Source of the DNA: a virus
Reading direction: 5' to 3' (one strand)
Virus record (IMG/VR): IMGVR_UViG_3300029826_000001
Location: 1 to 64,000 of that record
DNA length: 64,000 nucleotides
Of the stretch, positions 58,263 to 64,000 are shown in pieces (within the stretch, counting starts at the first letter, position 1; the number at the start of each line of letters is the position of its first letter). Position numbers and translations under genes: made by a program. The notes below the pieces were generated by a model. It saw only the letters and a program-made list of their open reading frames with translations. It was not told the DNA's origin and did no database searches.

Positions 58263-58545
58263 ACAAGCACAAATAATTGAGAAGTACTTTGATGCTGGGT
58301 ATGCAGTAAAGATTTCATATGGTGGCTATGTAGATAGTTTCTGTACTGGATTCTACTTTGATGAAGAGGAAGAAAACTGCTATGTGTATGATTCTGAGGT
58401 TTTTACTGGTCAACCAGTAACAGACATTAATATTGGATGTGTCGAGGTGTTTGCTCCAGTTAGAGACCTTAGTAGCAAAGAGATTGATTATTTGGATGAT
58501 CAAGACCAGTGGTTTGTAGAAAAAATAGATGGAGAAATAGTATGA
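58252..58545 (+). CDS. Hypothetical protein, 97 aa
   Basis: Overlaps both neighbours. Aromatic, acidic and beta-rich (AVKISYGGYVDSFCTGFYFD), with an acidic C-terminal helix. Unknown function; its acidity and small size are typical of phage inhibitor proteins, but this is only a thought. Confidence 0.62.
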   Translation: MTYEQAQIIEKYFDAGYAVKISYGGYVDSFCTGFYFDEEEENCYVYDSEVFTGQPVTDINIGCVEVFAPVRDLSSKEIDYLDDQDQWFVEKIDGEIV

Positions 58546-58934
58546 CAAAATCAGACCTAAAAACAACAATGGTATTTGTAACAAGAGGTGGTGAACAGAG
58601 AATGGTGTTCAGAGGTAAAAAAAGAGGAGAAGATGCTCATGCTGGTGTTTCTGGATGGGGTATTCTCGATGACTACAATGAAGACCTATCTCATAAGACG
58701 GCAAGCCATCTCGACATGGTTGCCGTGTATGAGATGACATCAAACAAAGGTATTCATATGTTCTTGAAGTACGGTGAATACTCAGATGCTATGGTTCGTC
58801 TTATTTGGGCTTTACCATCAGAGGATATTGATAAAACAAAAAAATATACACTTGAAGAGGTTGCACAGATGGTTTCAGATGGAGAAATCGGTATTGTGTT
58901 TGGTAAAGACGGTGCAAAATTAATAAGGGAGTAA
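58542..58934 (+). CDS. Hypothetical protein, 130 aa
   Basis: ATG 58542 chosen (GGAGAAATAGT upstream; ATG overlaps the previous stop). Starts with a beta pattern TTMVFVTRGGEQRMVFRGKK, contains aspartate/histidine loops (DLSHKTASHLDMVAVYEM), and a C-terminal helical end. Unknown function. Confidence 0.62.
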   Translation: MTKSDLKTTMVFVTRGGEQRMVFRGKKRGEDAHAGVSGWGILDDYNEDLSHKTASHLDMVAVYEMTSNKGIHMFLKYGEYSDAMVRLIWALPSEDIDKTKKYTLEEVAQMVSDGEIGIVFGKDGAKLIRE

Positions 58935-58936
58935 CC

Positions 58937-59356
58937 ATGAAAACGATTGAGTATATTATTGATAACTACACAAGTGGTTGTATTGACGGAAGGGATATTA
59001 TAAGGCTTGGTCAATTTTTGACAGAGGAGCAACTTGAGAAAGTTGGTATGAGCTTAAAAGATGAGTTCAAAGGTAAGTATGAGCCTATTGAGTTCACGAG
59101 AGAGAATATTCTTTTGCAACTTGAGAAAGACGTTGAGTTCGGTTTTGAAAAAGCACTTAACCAAAGAGGTATTTCTGCTGGAATGATGCATGAAGTTGTG
59201 AAGATGTGGAACTGGGTTCTTGAGGAAGGACTTGAGGATTTTGATGACTACGCTATGTATGGTCTCCCACTATTCAAGGCTACAGCAGTGAAGTATGGTT
59301 TTGATAACCCTATCGGTGATGATACTGGTAGAGAGTCGTATTATGATGCAAGATGA
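58937..59356 (+). CDS. Hypothetical protein, 139 aa
   Basis: Two bases after the previous stop, with GGGAG upstream. Helical; includes ISAGMMHEVVKMWNWVLEEG (a tryptophan-bearing helix). Unknown function. Confidence 0.65.
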   Translation: MKTIEYIIDNYTSGCIDGRDIIRLGQFLTEEQLEKVGMSLKDEFKGKYEPIEFTRENILLQLEKDVEFGFEKALNQRGISAGMMHEVVKMWNWVLEEGLEDFDDYAMYGLPLFKATAVKYGFDNPIGDDTGRESYYDAR

Positions 59357-59368
59357 AAGGATGATATT

Positions 59369-59659
59369 ATGTGTAGAGGAATGTTAACACAAGATGCAAT
59401 CAACCTATCGACAGCAATTTTCGGTAGAGAGGTTTACATAAGAGAAATGAGACTTATTCCTTATGTTAGGAACTGTCTCGTAAATGGTGGAACTATCAGC
59501 ATGGGAAGTGTTGATGATGATGAAAAAATGTTCTTGGATGAATGGGAAGAAAAAGGTCTCATCAAGATAAGCGGAAACAAAATATCATGCTCAGAGGAGT
59601 TTTGGAACATCACAAATTTAATGATGTGGTCAACTTATGTAAATTACGAAAAGGAGTGA
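59369..59659 (+). CDS. Hypothetical protein, 96 aa
   Basis: AAAGGATG precedes ATG 59369. A helix-turn-helix or winged pattern is possible (FLDEWEEKGLIKISGNKISC), as in small phage regulators. Unknown function. Confidence 0.6.
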   Translation: MCRGMLTQDAINLSTAIFGREVYIREMRLIPYVRNCLVNGGTISMGSVDDDEKMFLDEWEEKGLIKISGNKISCSEEFWNITNLMMWSTYVNYEKE

Positions 59660-59662
59660 CAC

Positions 59663-59956
59663 ATGAGCAGAAGTAAAAAAAGAAACAGCATTGAGAATAA
59701 AGTATATGGACTCATCGAGTTGAGTCCTTTTATCTATGGTGGAAACAAAGCTACGAATGTTGTAAAGCATATGTTTCATGAAGAGTTTGGAATATTGCTT
59801 ACAGATGAGCAGATTAAGTTTATAGCATCTGTAGACAGAGCTAGAAGAAGGGTGCTTAAATCAAATCCAGAGCTGGACAATAGAACCAGAGTGAAAGAAC
59901 TCCAGAAGGAAGATGCAAAACACTATGCGAAAACAAAAAATAAGAGGATGCTGTAA
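59663..59956 (+). CDS. Basic hypothetical protein, 97 aa
   Basis: AAAGGAG upstream. Basic at both ends (SRSKKRNSIENKVYG and HYAKTKNKRML), with a helical core (LLTDEQIKFIASVDRARRR). Likely nucleic-acid-binding; the RNA-binding S15-like look is only an impression. TAATG junction with the next gene. Confidence 0.65.
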   Translation: MSRSKKRNSIENKVYGLIELSPFIYGGNKATNVVKHMFHEEFGILLTDEQIKFIASVDRARRRVLKSNPELDNRTRVKELQKEDAKHYAKTKNKRML

Positions 59957-60171
59957 TGACTAAACAGAGATTTGCATGGCTACCAACAATTGTATGGAAC
60001 ATGAAGAGTAGAAACTACAGATACACAGTAGCTTGGCTTGTATGGTACTGGGATGACGGAACTGGAGAAGAAGACAAACCAACTCATTTTCACAGACTAT
60101 CGGATGACCCGTATGAAGATACAAGGTTATGGAAAAGGCACAAGACCAGAACAAACACAAACAGATGGTAG
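59956..60171 (+). CDS. Tryptophan-rich basic protein, 71 aa
   Basis: ATG overlaps the previous stop. Seven tryptophans in 71 residues (WLPTIVWNMK, VAWLVWYWDDG, LWKRHK). Basic C-terminus. Unknown function; last gene before promoter P10. Confidence 0.6.
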   Translation: MTKQRFAWLPTIVWNMKSRNYRYTVAWLVWYWDDGTGEEDKPTHFHRLSDDPYEDTRLWKRHKTRTNTNRW

Positions 60172-60185
60172 ATTGCTAAGTAATA

Positions 60186-60261
60186 TTTAAGCCAATAAAT
60201 GTTATAATCAATGCATGAATAAAACCAACTATTCATAAATAAATTACAGAAGGACTAGATT
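60186..60261 (+). promoter_or_regulatory. Early-type promoter and leader P10 with 7-bp hairpin
   Basis: TTTAAG 60186-60191, 11-base spacer, TATAAT 60203-60208. ATGAATA (60215-60221) pairs with TATTCAT (60230-60236) around AAACCAAC. GGACTAG 60252-60258. Confidence 0.8.
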
Positions 60262-60612
60262 ATGGAAAATCTATTTAGACTCAACAGAAACGGACATACG
60301 GCAGAGGAAATTTTCGGTAAACCTACAGACGAGCTTGTTAAGATAACAATGGAAGATTTATACGCAGATATTCCTTTTGCACTGTTTATCTACAGAGCAA
60401 CAACGGTGAAGGCTGATTTAATGGCTCCAGTATCTATTATTCTTGGTGTATTAATCGGAAGAAGGCTTGAAGAGAGAGAAGACATGGTTGAGTATCTTGT
60501 TAACTCAGTCAGGGATAGGGGTGATAGAGAGATTGTGATTAGGGCATTGAGTTTCATAACGGACAAGGAAGATATGATGAAAATTTTAAAAAGAGAGGAA
60601 GAGCAATGTTAG
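60262..60612 (+). CDS. Hypothetical protein, 116 aa
   Basis: Helical, with a hydrophobic stretch LMAPVSIILGVLIGRRLEER near residue 52-71, possibly a weak membrane helix or a buried core helix. First gene behind P10; overlaps the next by seven bases. Confidence 0.62.
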   Translation: MENLFRLNRNGHTAEEIFGKPTDELVKITMEDLYADIPFALFIYRATTVKADLMAPVSIILGVLIGRRLEEREDMVEYLVNSVRDRGDREIVIRALSFITDKEDMMKILKREEEQC

Positions 60613-60917
60613 AAAATTACGATATAAGGGAAATTAACGTATATGATGGTAATTTGAGTGTACCCAATACATTCCTTTACCTAATCGGTAAAAACCCGTC
60701 AAATCGCATTCTATGTATGAAAATAGAGATTTATTCTCTTGATAGGGATACATATAAACCTAGAAACATTTCAACTGTTTACTGTCTACAGAAAGATGTA
60801 GTTGATAATAGGGATGAACTTATACACATGGCAATAGCAAATGTTACTGATTTGCCATACAGCATGAGAAAAAAAATGCTTATAGATGATGTAAACATTT
60901 GGGAGATTGAGCAATGA
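60606..60917 (+). CDS. Hypothetical protein, 103 aa
   Basis: GAGGAAGAGCA upstream of ATG 60606. Beta-rich first half, IHMAIANVTDLPYSMRKKML helix near the end. Overlaps the next ATG. Unknown. Confidence 0.6.
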   Translation: MLENYDIREINVYDGNLSVPNTFLYLIGKNPSNRILCMKIEIYSLDRDTYKPRNISTVYCLQKDVVDNRDELIHMAIANVTDLPYSMRKKMLIDDVNIWEIEQ

Positions 60918-61066
60918 GATATGAGGTCACATTCAAGGTGATGGTAGATGCTCCAAGCCCAACAAAGGCTAAAGAGTACGGTCAGAAATTTTGTGACACA
61001 ATAAACAGTAAAGACTCACGCAATAAAGCTTGGGTGTCTCAAGTGGTGGAGAAAAAGAATGGTTGA
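60914..61066 (+). CDS. Small protein, 50 aa
   Basis: ATGA overlap with the previous gene and an eight-base overlap with the next. Compact alpha/beta (YEVTFKVMVDAPSPTKAKEY). Unknown function. Confidence 0.58.
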   Translation: MRYEVTFKVMVDAPSPTKAKEYGQKFCDTINSKDSRNKAWVSQVVEKKNG

Positions 61067-61304
61067 AGAATATTGGTTGGTAGTAGCAATAGCCATTGCT
61101 ATTTTGTTTATGTATCTTAGAATGGAAAGGTATGTTGTTGTATGCTCTCAAGATGACTTCACTGCTTTCAGTGGAAGAAAGGCATTCATGACATATGATG
61201 ATGCGTTGAAGTTCGCTGAATCAAAAGCAGACCATTTTGACTATGTGTTTATTGAGCATGGAGAGAATCAGGTTGATGTTGTAAGGATGAATGGTAGCAA
61301 ATGA
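61059..61304 (+). CDS. Small membrane-anchored protein, 81 aa
   Basis: An N-terminal hydrophobic helix at about residues 4-22 (YWLVVAIAIAILFMYLRME) followed by a soluble domain of about 55 residues (CSQDDFTAFSGRKAFMTYDD). Predicted single-pass inner-membrane protein. Unknown function. Confidence 0.65.
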   Translation: MVEEYWLVVAIAIAILFMYLRMERYVVVCSQDDFTAFSGRKAFMTYDDALKFAESKADHFDYVFIEHGENQVDVVRMNGSK

Positions 61305-61369
61305 TGAAAGTTAGTGAAGACAGCATCTTTAAATATCTTGAAAAGATAGTATCAGGAGAGAGACAATGA
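61301..61369 (+). CDS. Very short protein, 22 aa
   Basis: ATGATG at 61301 overlaps the previous stop, and the TGA overlaps the next ATG (ATGA). The frame fits exactly and ends in GGAGAGAGACA, the ribosome site of the next gene. Probably a coupling peptide; it may not have its own function. Confidence 0.4.
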   Translation: MMKVSEDSIFKYLEKIVSGERQ

Positions 61370-61563
61370 ATGACAGAGTAAAAGAAATCCTTGAGAACAT
61401 CAAGAAGATGGGTTTAAGTGAGTTGCAAGAATACAAGCGTAGGTTGTGGCTATCTACATCAAAGGACAAAACAAAACTGATTGATGCTTGTGATGAGAGA
61501 GAATCAATGTTAAGCAAAAATAGTCCAATGATTGAATACTCGGATTTTGACGATATAAATTAA
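61366..61563 (+). CDS. Small helical protein, 65 aa
   Basis: Contains LENIKKMGLSELQEYKRRLW and an acidic C-terminus (SDFDDIN). Last gene before P11. Unknown function. Confidence 0.6.
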   Translation: MNDRVKEILENIKKMGLSELQEYKRRLWLSTSKDKTKLIDACDERESMLSKNSPMIEYSDFDDIN

Positions 61564-61569
61564 GCAACT

Positions 61570-61640
61570 ATTAAGCCAATAAATACTATAATATGATATG
61601 TCAAAAAACCAACTTGACAAATAAAAATAAGGACTAGAAA
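61570..61640 (+). promoter_or_regulatory. Early-type promoter and leader P11 with hairpin
   Basis: ATTAAG 61570-61575, 11-base spacer, TATAAT 61587-61592. TGTCAA (61599-61604) pairs with TTGACA (61614-61619) around AAAACCAAC. GGACTAG 61631-61637. Confidence 0.8.
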
Positions 61641-61952
61641 ATGGCATACGCATACCCAATATGGAATAAAGTTGAAGCTTGTATCTATAACTCCGATAAA
61701 AGCTATGGAGCGAAAGAAACAAGCAAGGTAAACATCTTGGTAGGTAGTAGTAAGTCGAACTCTTACGAACTTGCAGAGGCAATCACAACAAAAAGAAGAT
61801 ACTTCGATGAGGATGCAAATGAATACAGATGGAAATTCAGACATTCTGTAGACGGTGTTATCCTCAAGGAAATAATCTTTAAAGACAACAAAGGTAAAGC
61901 TGGTGAGTTTATCAAAGAGCGTTCTGCACTCAAAAGAATGAAGGGGTTGTAA
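61641..61952 (+). CDS. Hypothetical protein, 103 aa
   Basis: Starts with AYPIWNKVEACIYNSDKSYG and contains the basic C-terminal GEFIKERSALKRMKGL. No family recognised. The opposite-strand long frame across this region is a shadow of this gene and the next. Confidence 0.62.
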   Translation: MAYAYPIWNKVEACIYNSDKSYGAKETSKVNILVGSSKSNSYELAEAITTKRRYFDEDANEYRWKFRHSVDGVILKEIIFKDNKGKAGEFIKERSALKRMKGL

Positions 61953-62266
61953 TGACATACGAAGAGTTTGAGAAGAGAAGAGTAGAGCACTACGAAGGCA
62001 TGAGAGAGGCTGGTGGTATTGCAAATGCATTTCAGGATGGATATGGAGATGACTACCCAGACTACACATATGAATCAGCAATGAAAGAGGCAGATGAGCA
62101 TTACGAAAAGTACGAACAGTTAGCAAAAGATGCGAACATGACGCTCGATACACTTGAGCTGTTTGATATCTTGGTTGAAAAATCAGCAAGAAAGCTGTTT
62201 GCACAAGCAGACAAGAACAGAGACAAAGGTATGCTTAAAGCATCACTTGGAAGAAGGGTATCATGA
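61952..62266 (+). CDS. Hypothetical acidic protein, 104 aa
   Basis: TAATG junction with the previous gene. Acidic, aromatic and helical (YGDDYPDYTYESAMKEADEH). ATGA overlap with the next gene. Unknown function. Confidence 0.62.
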   Translation: MTYEEFEKRRVEHYEGMREAGGIANAFQDGYGDDYPDYTYESAMKEADEHYEKYEQLAKDANMTLDTLELFDILVEKSARKLFAQADKNRDKGMLKASLGRRVS

Positions 62267-62496
62267 CAAAGACAGTGAGGGGAACATACGGGTCTCTCAA
62301 TATCCCATGCAATGTATTTGTATATGTTAATCGTGATATGGTCTGGTACGCTGTTGAGGGTAGCTCAAATGTTAACGGAACATATGAGCAGATTGAAGAT
62401 GGTGTTGATATTGAAAAAATCCATGATTGTGAGTATTTTTCATGGAAAGAAGATATCAACTCAGAAGATGATTTAGTAATTGCTGTAGAAGCATAA
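62263..62496 (+). CDS. Hypothetical protein, 77 aa
   Basis: Beta-rich with a tryptophan at each half (MVWYAVEGSSNVNG and EYFSWKED). Unknown function. Confidence 0.62.
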   Translation: MTKTVRGTYGSLNIPCNVFVYVNRDMVWYAVEGSSNVNGTYEQIEDGVDIEKIHDCEYFSWKEDINSEDDLVIAVEA

Positions 62497-62503
62497 GGGA
62501 AGA

Positions 62504-62812
62504 ATGATGGGATTATACCTAGAGCCTAAAGGCGATAAAAATGAAAGAATCAAGTGGCTTGGTGACAACAAAGAGAAAACATATCATCTCGGTGTAGAAG
62601 ACCCACTTATTAAGTATGAGTCAATTCCAGTAGATGAGGTTTTGGTATGTCTTGTAGATAACGGAGCTTTTGTAGCAATTGCTGTGTGTTACAGTAGACA
62701 CGAATATGGTGCTTTTGCTAAAGAAGATGGAAGAATCAAGATTTGGGCTACACTAAAGAAGAATGTAGCAAAAGCTGTGTGTCCTATGTGGGATTCATAT
62801 ATTAAAAACTAA
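62504..62812 (+). CDS. Hypothetical protein, 102 aa
   Basis: GGGAAG upstream of ATG 62504 (62507 also possible). Beta sheet core (VDEVLVCLVDNGAFVAIAVC) with a basic ending. Immediately upstream of the clamp-like gene, so may share its operon. Unknown function. Confidence 0.62.
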   Translation: MMGLYLEPKGDKNERIKWLGDNKEKTYHLGVEDPLIKYESIPVDEVLVCLVDNGAFVAIAVCYSRHEYGAFAKEDGRIKIWATLKKNVAKAVCPMWDSYIKN

Positions 62813-62822
62813 GGAGAAAAAG

Positions 62823-63512
62823 ATGTTAGAAAAACTAGATACAAACGATTTGAGATTGCTACTCGCATACTGTGACAAGAATAGTCCTAAGTTAGAGCTG
62901 AATGGTATTTGGATTAATGGAGAAAAAGGTCACATGGTAAGTACCAATACAAGAGCACTAATCGTGCTAAAAACAGCTCCAAGTGATGTAAACAATATAG
63001 TACATAGGGATAGTGTAGAACTGCTCACAAAGCTCACTACAGTGAATATGTCAAAAGGTGTTTGGATTTCAAACGAGAAGCTGTCAAACGGAAACGGAGA
63101 GAAGGTCATTGATGGTATTGGTATGCAGACATACGACATCCACAGCAGAGATAAAAAAGAGAATGTGATGGTAGTTGGTTCGGTCATACATGGAAAGTTC
63201 CCAGACTACACAAGAATCATTGCAGATGAGTCAAAATATGATACAGATTGGGATGGCGAAACAAAGTATTCAGATGATAACAACGAAAAACCTATCACAA
63301 AAATGAAGGCAGAAAAGGTTCATGCTGAGTTCTTAAAGCAATCAATTGCTATGACTGGAACAGTTGTTGATGATGCATACATGAAGCCTATCATGGACTA
63401 CATCAAGCAGAAGGGTATCAGTGAGGTAACTTTGAAGTTTATCTCAACAGCGCATCCGATATATGTTGAGCATGATAACTTTGATTTTGTTGTTATGCCT
63501 GTTGTATTTTAA
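62823..63512 (+). CDS. Sliding-clamp (DnaN)-like protein, 229 aa
   Basis: Resembles the beta-clamp of DNA polymerase III, but shorter than the 366 residues of a bacterial clamp: WINGEKGHMVSTNTRALIVL near the start, FPDYTRIIAD (about 120) and the final IYVEHDNFDFVVMPVVF, where clamps end in a MPM-type strand. It probably forms a processivity ring or a replication-tethering protein. Identification is moderate; no polymerase gene lies in this window. Confidence 0.72.
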   Translation: MLEKLDTNDLRLLLAYCDKNSPKLELNGIWINGEKGHMVSTNTRALIVLKTAPSDVNNIVHRDSVELLTKLTTVNMSKGVWISNEKLSNGNGEKVIDGIGMQTYDIHSRDKKENVMVVGSVIHGKFPDYTRIIADESKYDTDWDGETKYSDDNNEKPITKMKAEKVHAEFLKQSIAMTGTVVDDAYMKPIMDYIKQKGISEVTLKFISTAHPIYVEHDNFDFVVMPVVF

Positions 63513-63519
63513 TTTGGCA

Positions 63520-63547
63520 ACCAGCACCAAGCTGTATTGGTGTTGGT
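63520..63547 (+). terminator. Long inverted repeat, terminator or operator
   Basis: ACCAGCACCAA (63520-63530) and TTGGTGTTGGT (63537-63547) form an 11-bp stem (one G-T pair) with a GCTGTA loop just after the clamp-like gene. The second arm touches the TATAAT at 63547-63552. It could end the upstream transcript or hold an operator, with the T run lying eight bases on. Confidence 0.6.
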
Positions 63548-63552
63548 ATAAT
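63547..63552 (+). promoter_or_regulatory. Late-type promoter overlapping the inverted repeat
   Basis: TTGGTATAAT at 63543-63552 has the late-type extension and no TTTAAG; AAAGGAG follows before ATG 63575. Confidence 0.5.
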
Positions 63553-63574
63553 TTAATTTTTTAAAGGAGATGTT

Positions 63575-63793
63575 ATGACCAAGACCATGCTTATTTACGG
63601 GAAGACAAACTCATACTTTAGAGGTATGTTGTTTGAGGAAGCTATCAAGGAAAGATTGAAGCTTGTTGAGCCAAGATACTACGAGATGGAGACATCTAGC
63701 AATCTCACATATCAAGAAGAGCTAATCAAGAAGGAGATGAGAGATGCCATTGAATGGTGTAGAAAGATGATAGAAGAGTTCGATGAAGACTAA
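63575..63793 (+). CDS. Hypothetical protein, 72 aa
   Basis: AAAGGAG precedes ATG 63575. Starts MTKTMLIYGKTNSYFRG, then helices to an acidic end. Lies alone between two promoters. Unknown function. Confidence 0.62.
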   Translation: MTKTMLIYGKTNSYFRGMLFEEAIKERLKLVEPRYYEMETSSNLTYQEELIKKEMRDAIEWCRKMIEEFDED

Positions 63794-63799
63794 GTATAC

Positions 63800-63875
63800 T
63801 TTAAGCCAATTAATGTTATGATATAACTATCAAATAAAAACCAACATTTGATAAAACCAACACTAAGGACTAGAC
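63800..63875 (+). promoter_or_regulatory. Early-type promoter and leader P12 with 8-bp hairpin
   Basis: TTTAAG 63800-63805, 11-base spacer, TATGAT 63817-63822. TATCAAAT (63828-63835) pairs with ATTTGATA (63846-63853) around AAAAACCAAC; a second AACCAACA follows at 63855-63862. GGACTAG 63867-63873. Confidence 0.8.
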
Positions 63876-64000
63876 ATGACAGAAGAACGAAACATTGTTC
63901 TATGGTACAGAAACAGAGCAGACAAAGACAAACTATACACATTTGATGAGATAGCTGATGGATTCCTTGAGAGTGAATTCTACTCAGACTACAAGAAGGA
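63876..64000 (+). CDS. Hypothetical protein, 5' part only (41 codons in window)
   Basis: ATG 63876 follows AAGGACTAGAC. The frame stays open to the window end: charged and helical (TEERNIVLWYRNRADKDKLY). Cut off by the window, so no family can be assigned. Confidence 0.65.
   Translation, partial: MTEERNIVLWYRNRADKDKLYTFDEIADGFLESEFYSDYKK

Noticed and set aside
61560-62204. 214-codon open frame on the minus strand
   Set aside because: It lies opposite 61641-62266, where two + strand genes have good ribosome sites, an ATG/stop overlap and a conserved promoter. Its product is a low-complexity S/L/H-rich sequence typical of a reversed frame.
1-64000. Lysogeny module (integrase, attachment site, excisionase)
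   Set aside because: No integrase-type catalytic pattern and no attachment-like direct repeats were seen in this window; the minus-strand regulator alone does not show a temperate life style.

Overview
The window is a 64 kb stretch of a tailed double-stranded DNA phage, read almost entirely from the + strand. It is AT-rich, uses AGA for most arginines, packs genes with ATGA/TAATG overlaps, and has strong TATAAT promoters that usually lack a -35 box. A siphovirus (long non-contractile tail) is indicated by a 1266-residue tape measure, a tail tube gene, a gpG/gpGT-type frameshift and no sheath gene. The head genes mix Mu-like parts (DUF935 portal, MuF, protease I, DUF1320, virion morphogenesis, DUF1834) with lambda-like capsid parts (gpD- and gpE-type). 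The host is not stated by the sequence. Base composition and promoter style would suit a Campylobacterota host, but that is a weak inference. No integrase was seen.

Layout: 0-6.2 kb holds small early genes, dUTPase, a DUF1351-type coiled-coil protein and the only minus-strand protein gene (3406-3792), which faces a divergent control region. 6.2-12.8 kb is the head module, starting with a portal-MuF-nuclease fusion. 12.8-21.9 kb holds fibre and beta-helix proteins, then lysis genes (two membrane proteins, an overlapping spanin pair, an amidase). 21.9-39.5 kb is the tail module. A three-copy palindromic repeat and a very AT-rich tract at 39.48-39.65 kb separate it from the recombination genes (RecT/Bet annealase, PD-(D/E)XK exonuclease, SSB-like protein). 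At 43.2-43.5 kb lies a structured non-coding RNA. 43.5-46.7 kb holds replication and nuclease genes, 46.7-47.2 kb a minus-strand tRNA cluster with encoded CCA ends, and 47.25-49.5 kb the terminase genes behind a field of ATGTCGAA repeats. 49.6-54.3 kb is a predicted modification island (DUF488, Zn/GNAT, unknown, amidoligase-Mom-like fusion, ParB-like). 54.3-64 kb is a bank of small early genes and a sliding-clamp-like protein.

Regulation appears to be unified. Twelve early-type promoters share TTTAAG (or a close variant) with an 11-bp spacer to TATAAT. Ten of their leaders carry AAACCAAC, several of these in the loop of a hairpin whose stem changes in sequence but keeps pairing, followed by GGACTAG at the ribosome binding site. 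The structured RNA at 43.2 kb has one apical loop containing TGTTGGTT, complementary to AACCAACA, and another containing CTAGTCC, complementary to GGACTAG. I propose that it is a phage trans-acting RNA controlling the phage's own early operons. This is the most novel signal in the window. Structural genes use a different promoter type (TGTG or TTGG next to TATAAT, without TTTAAG).
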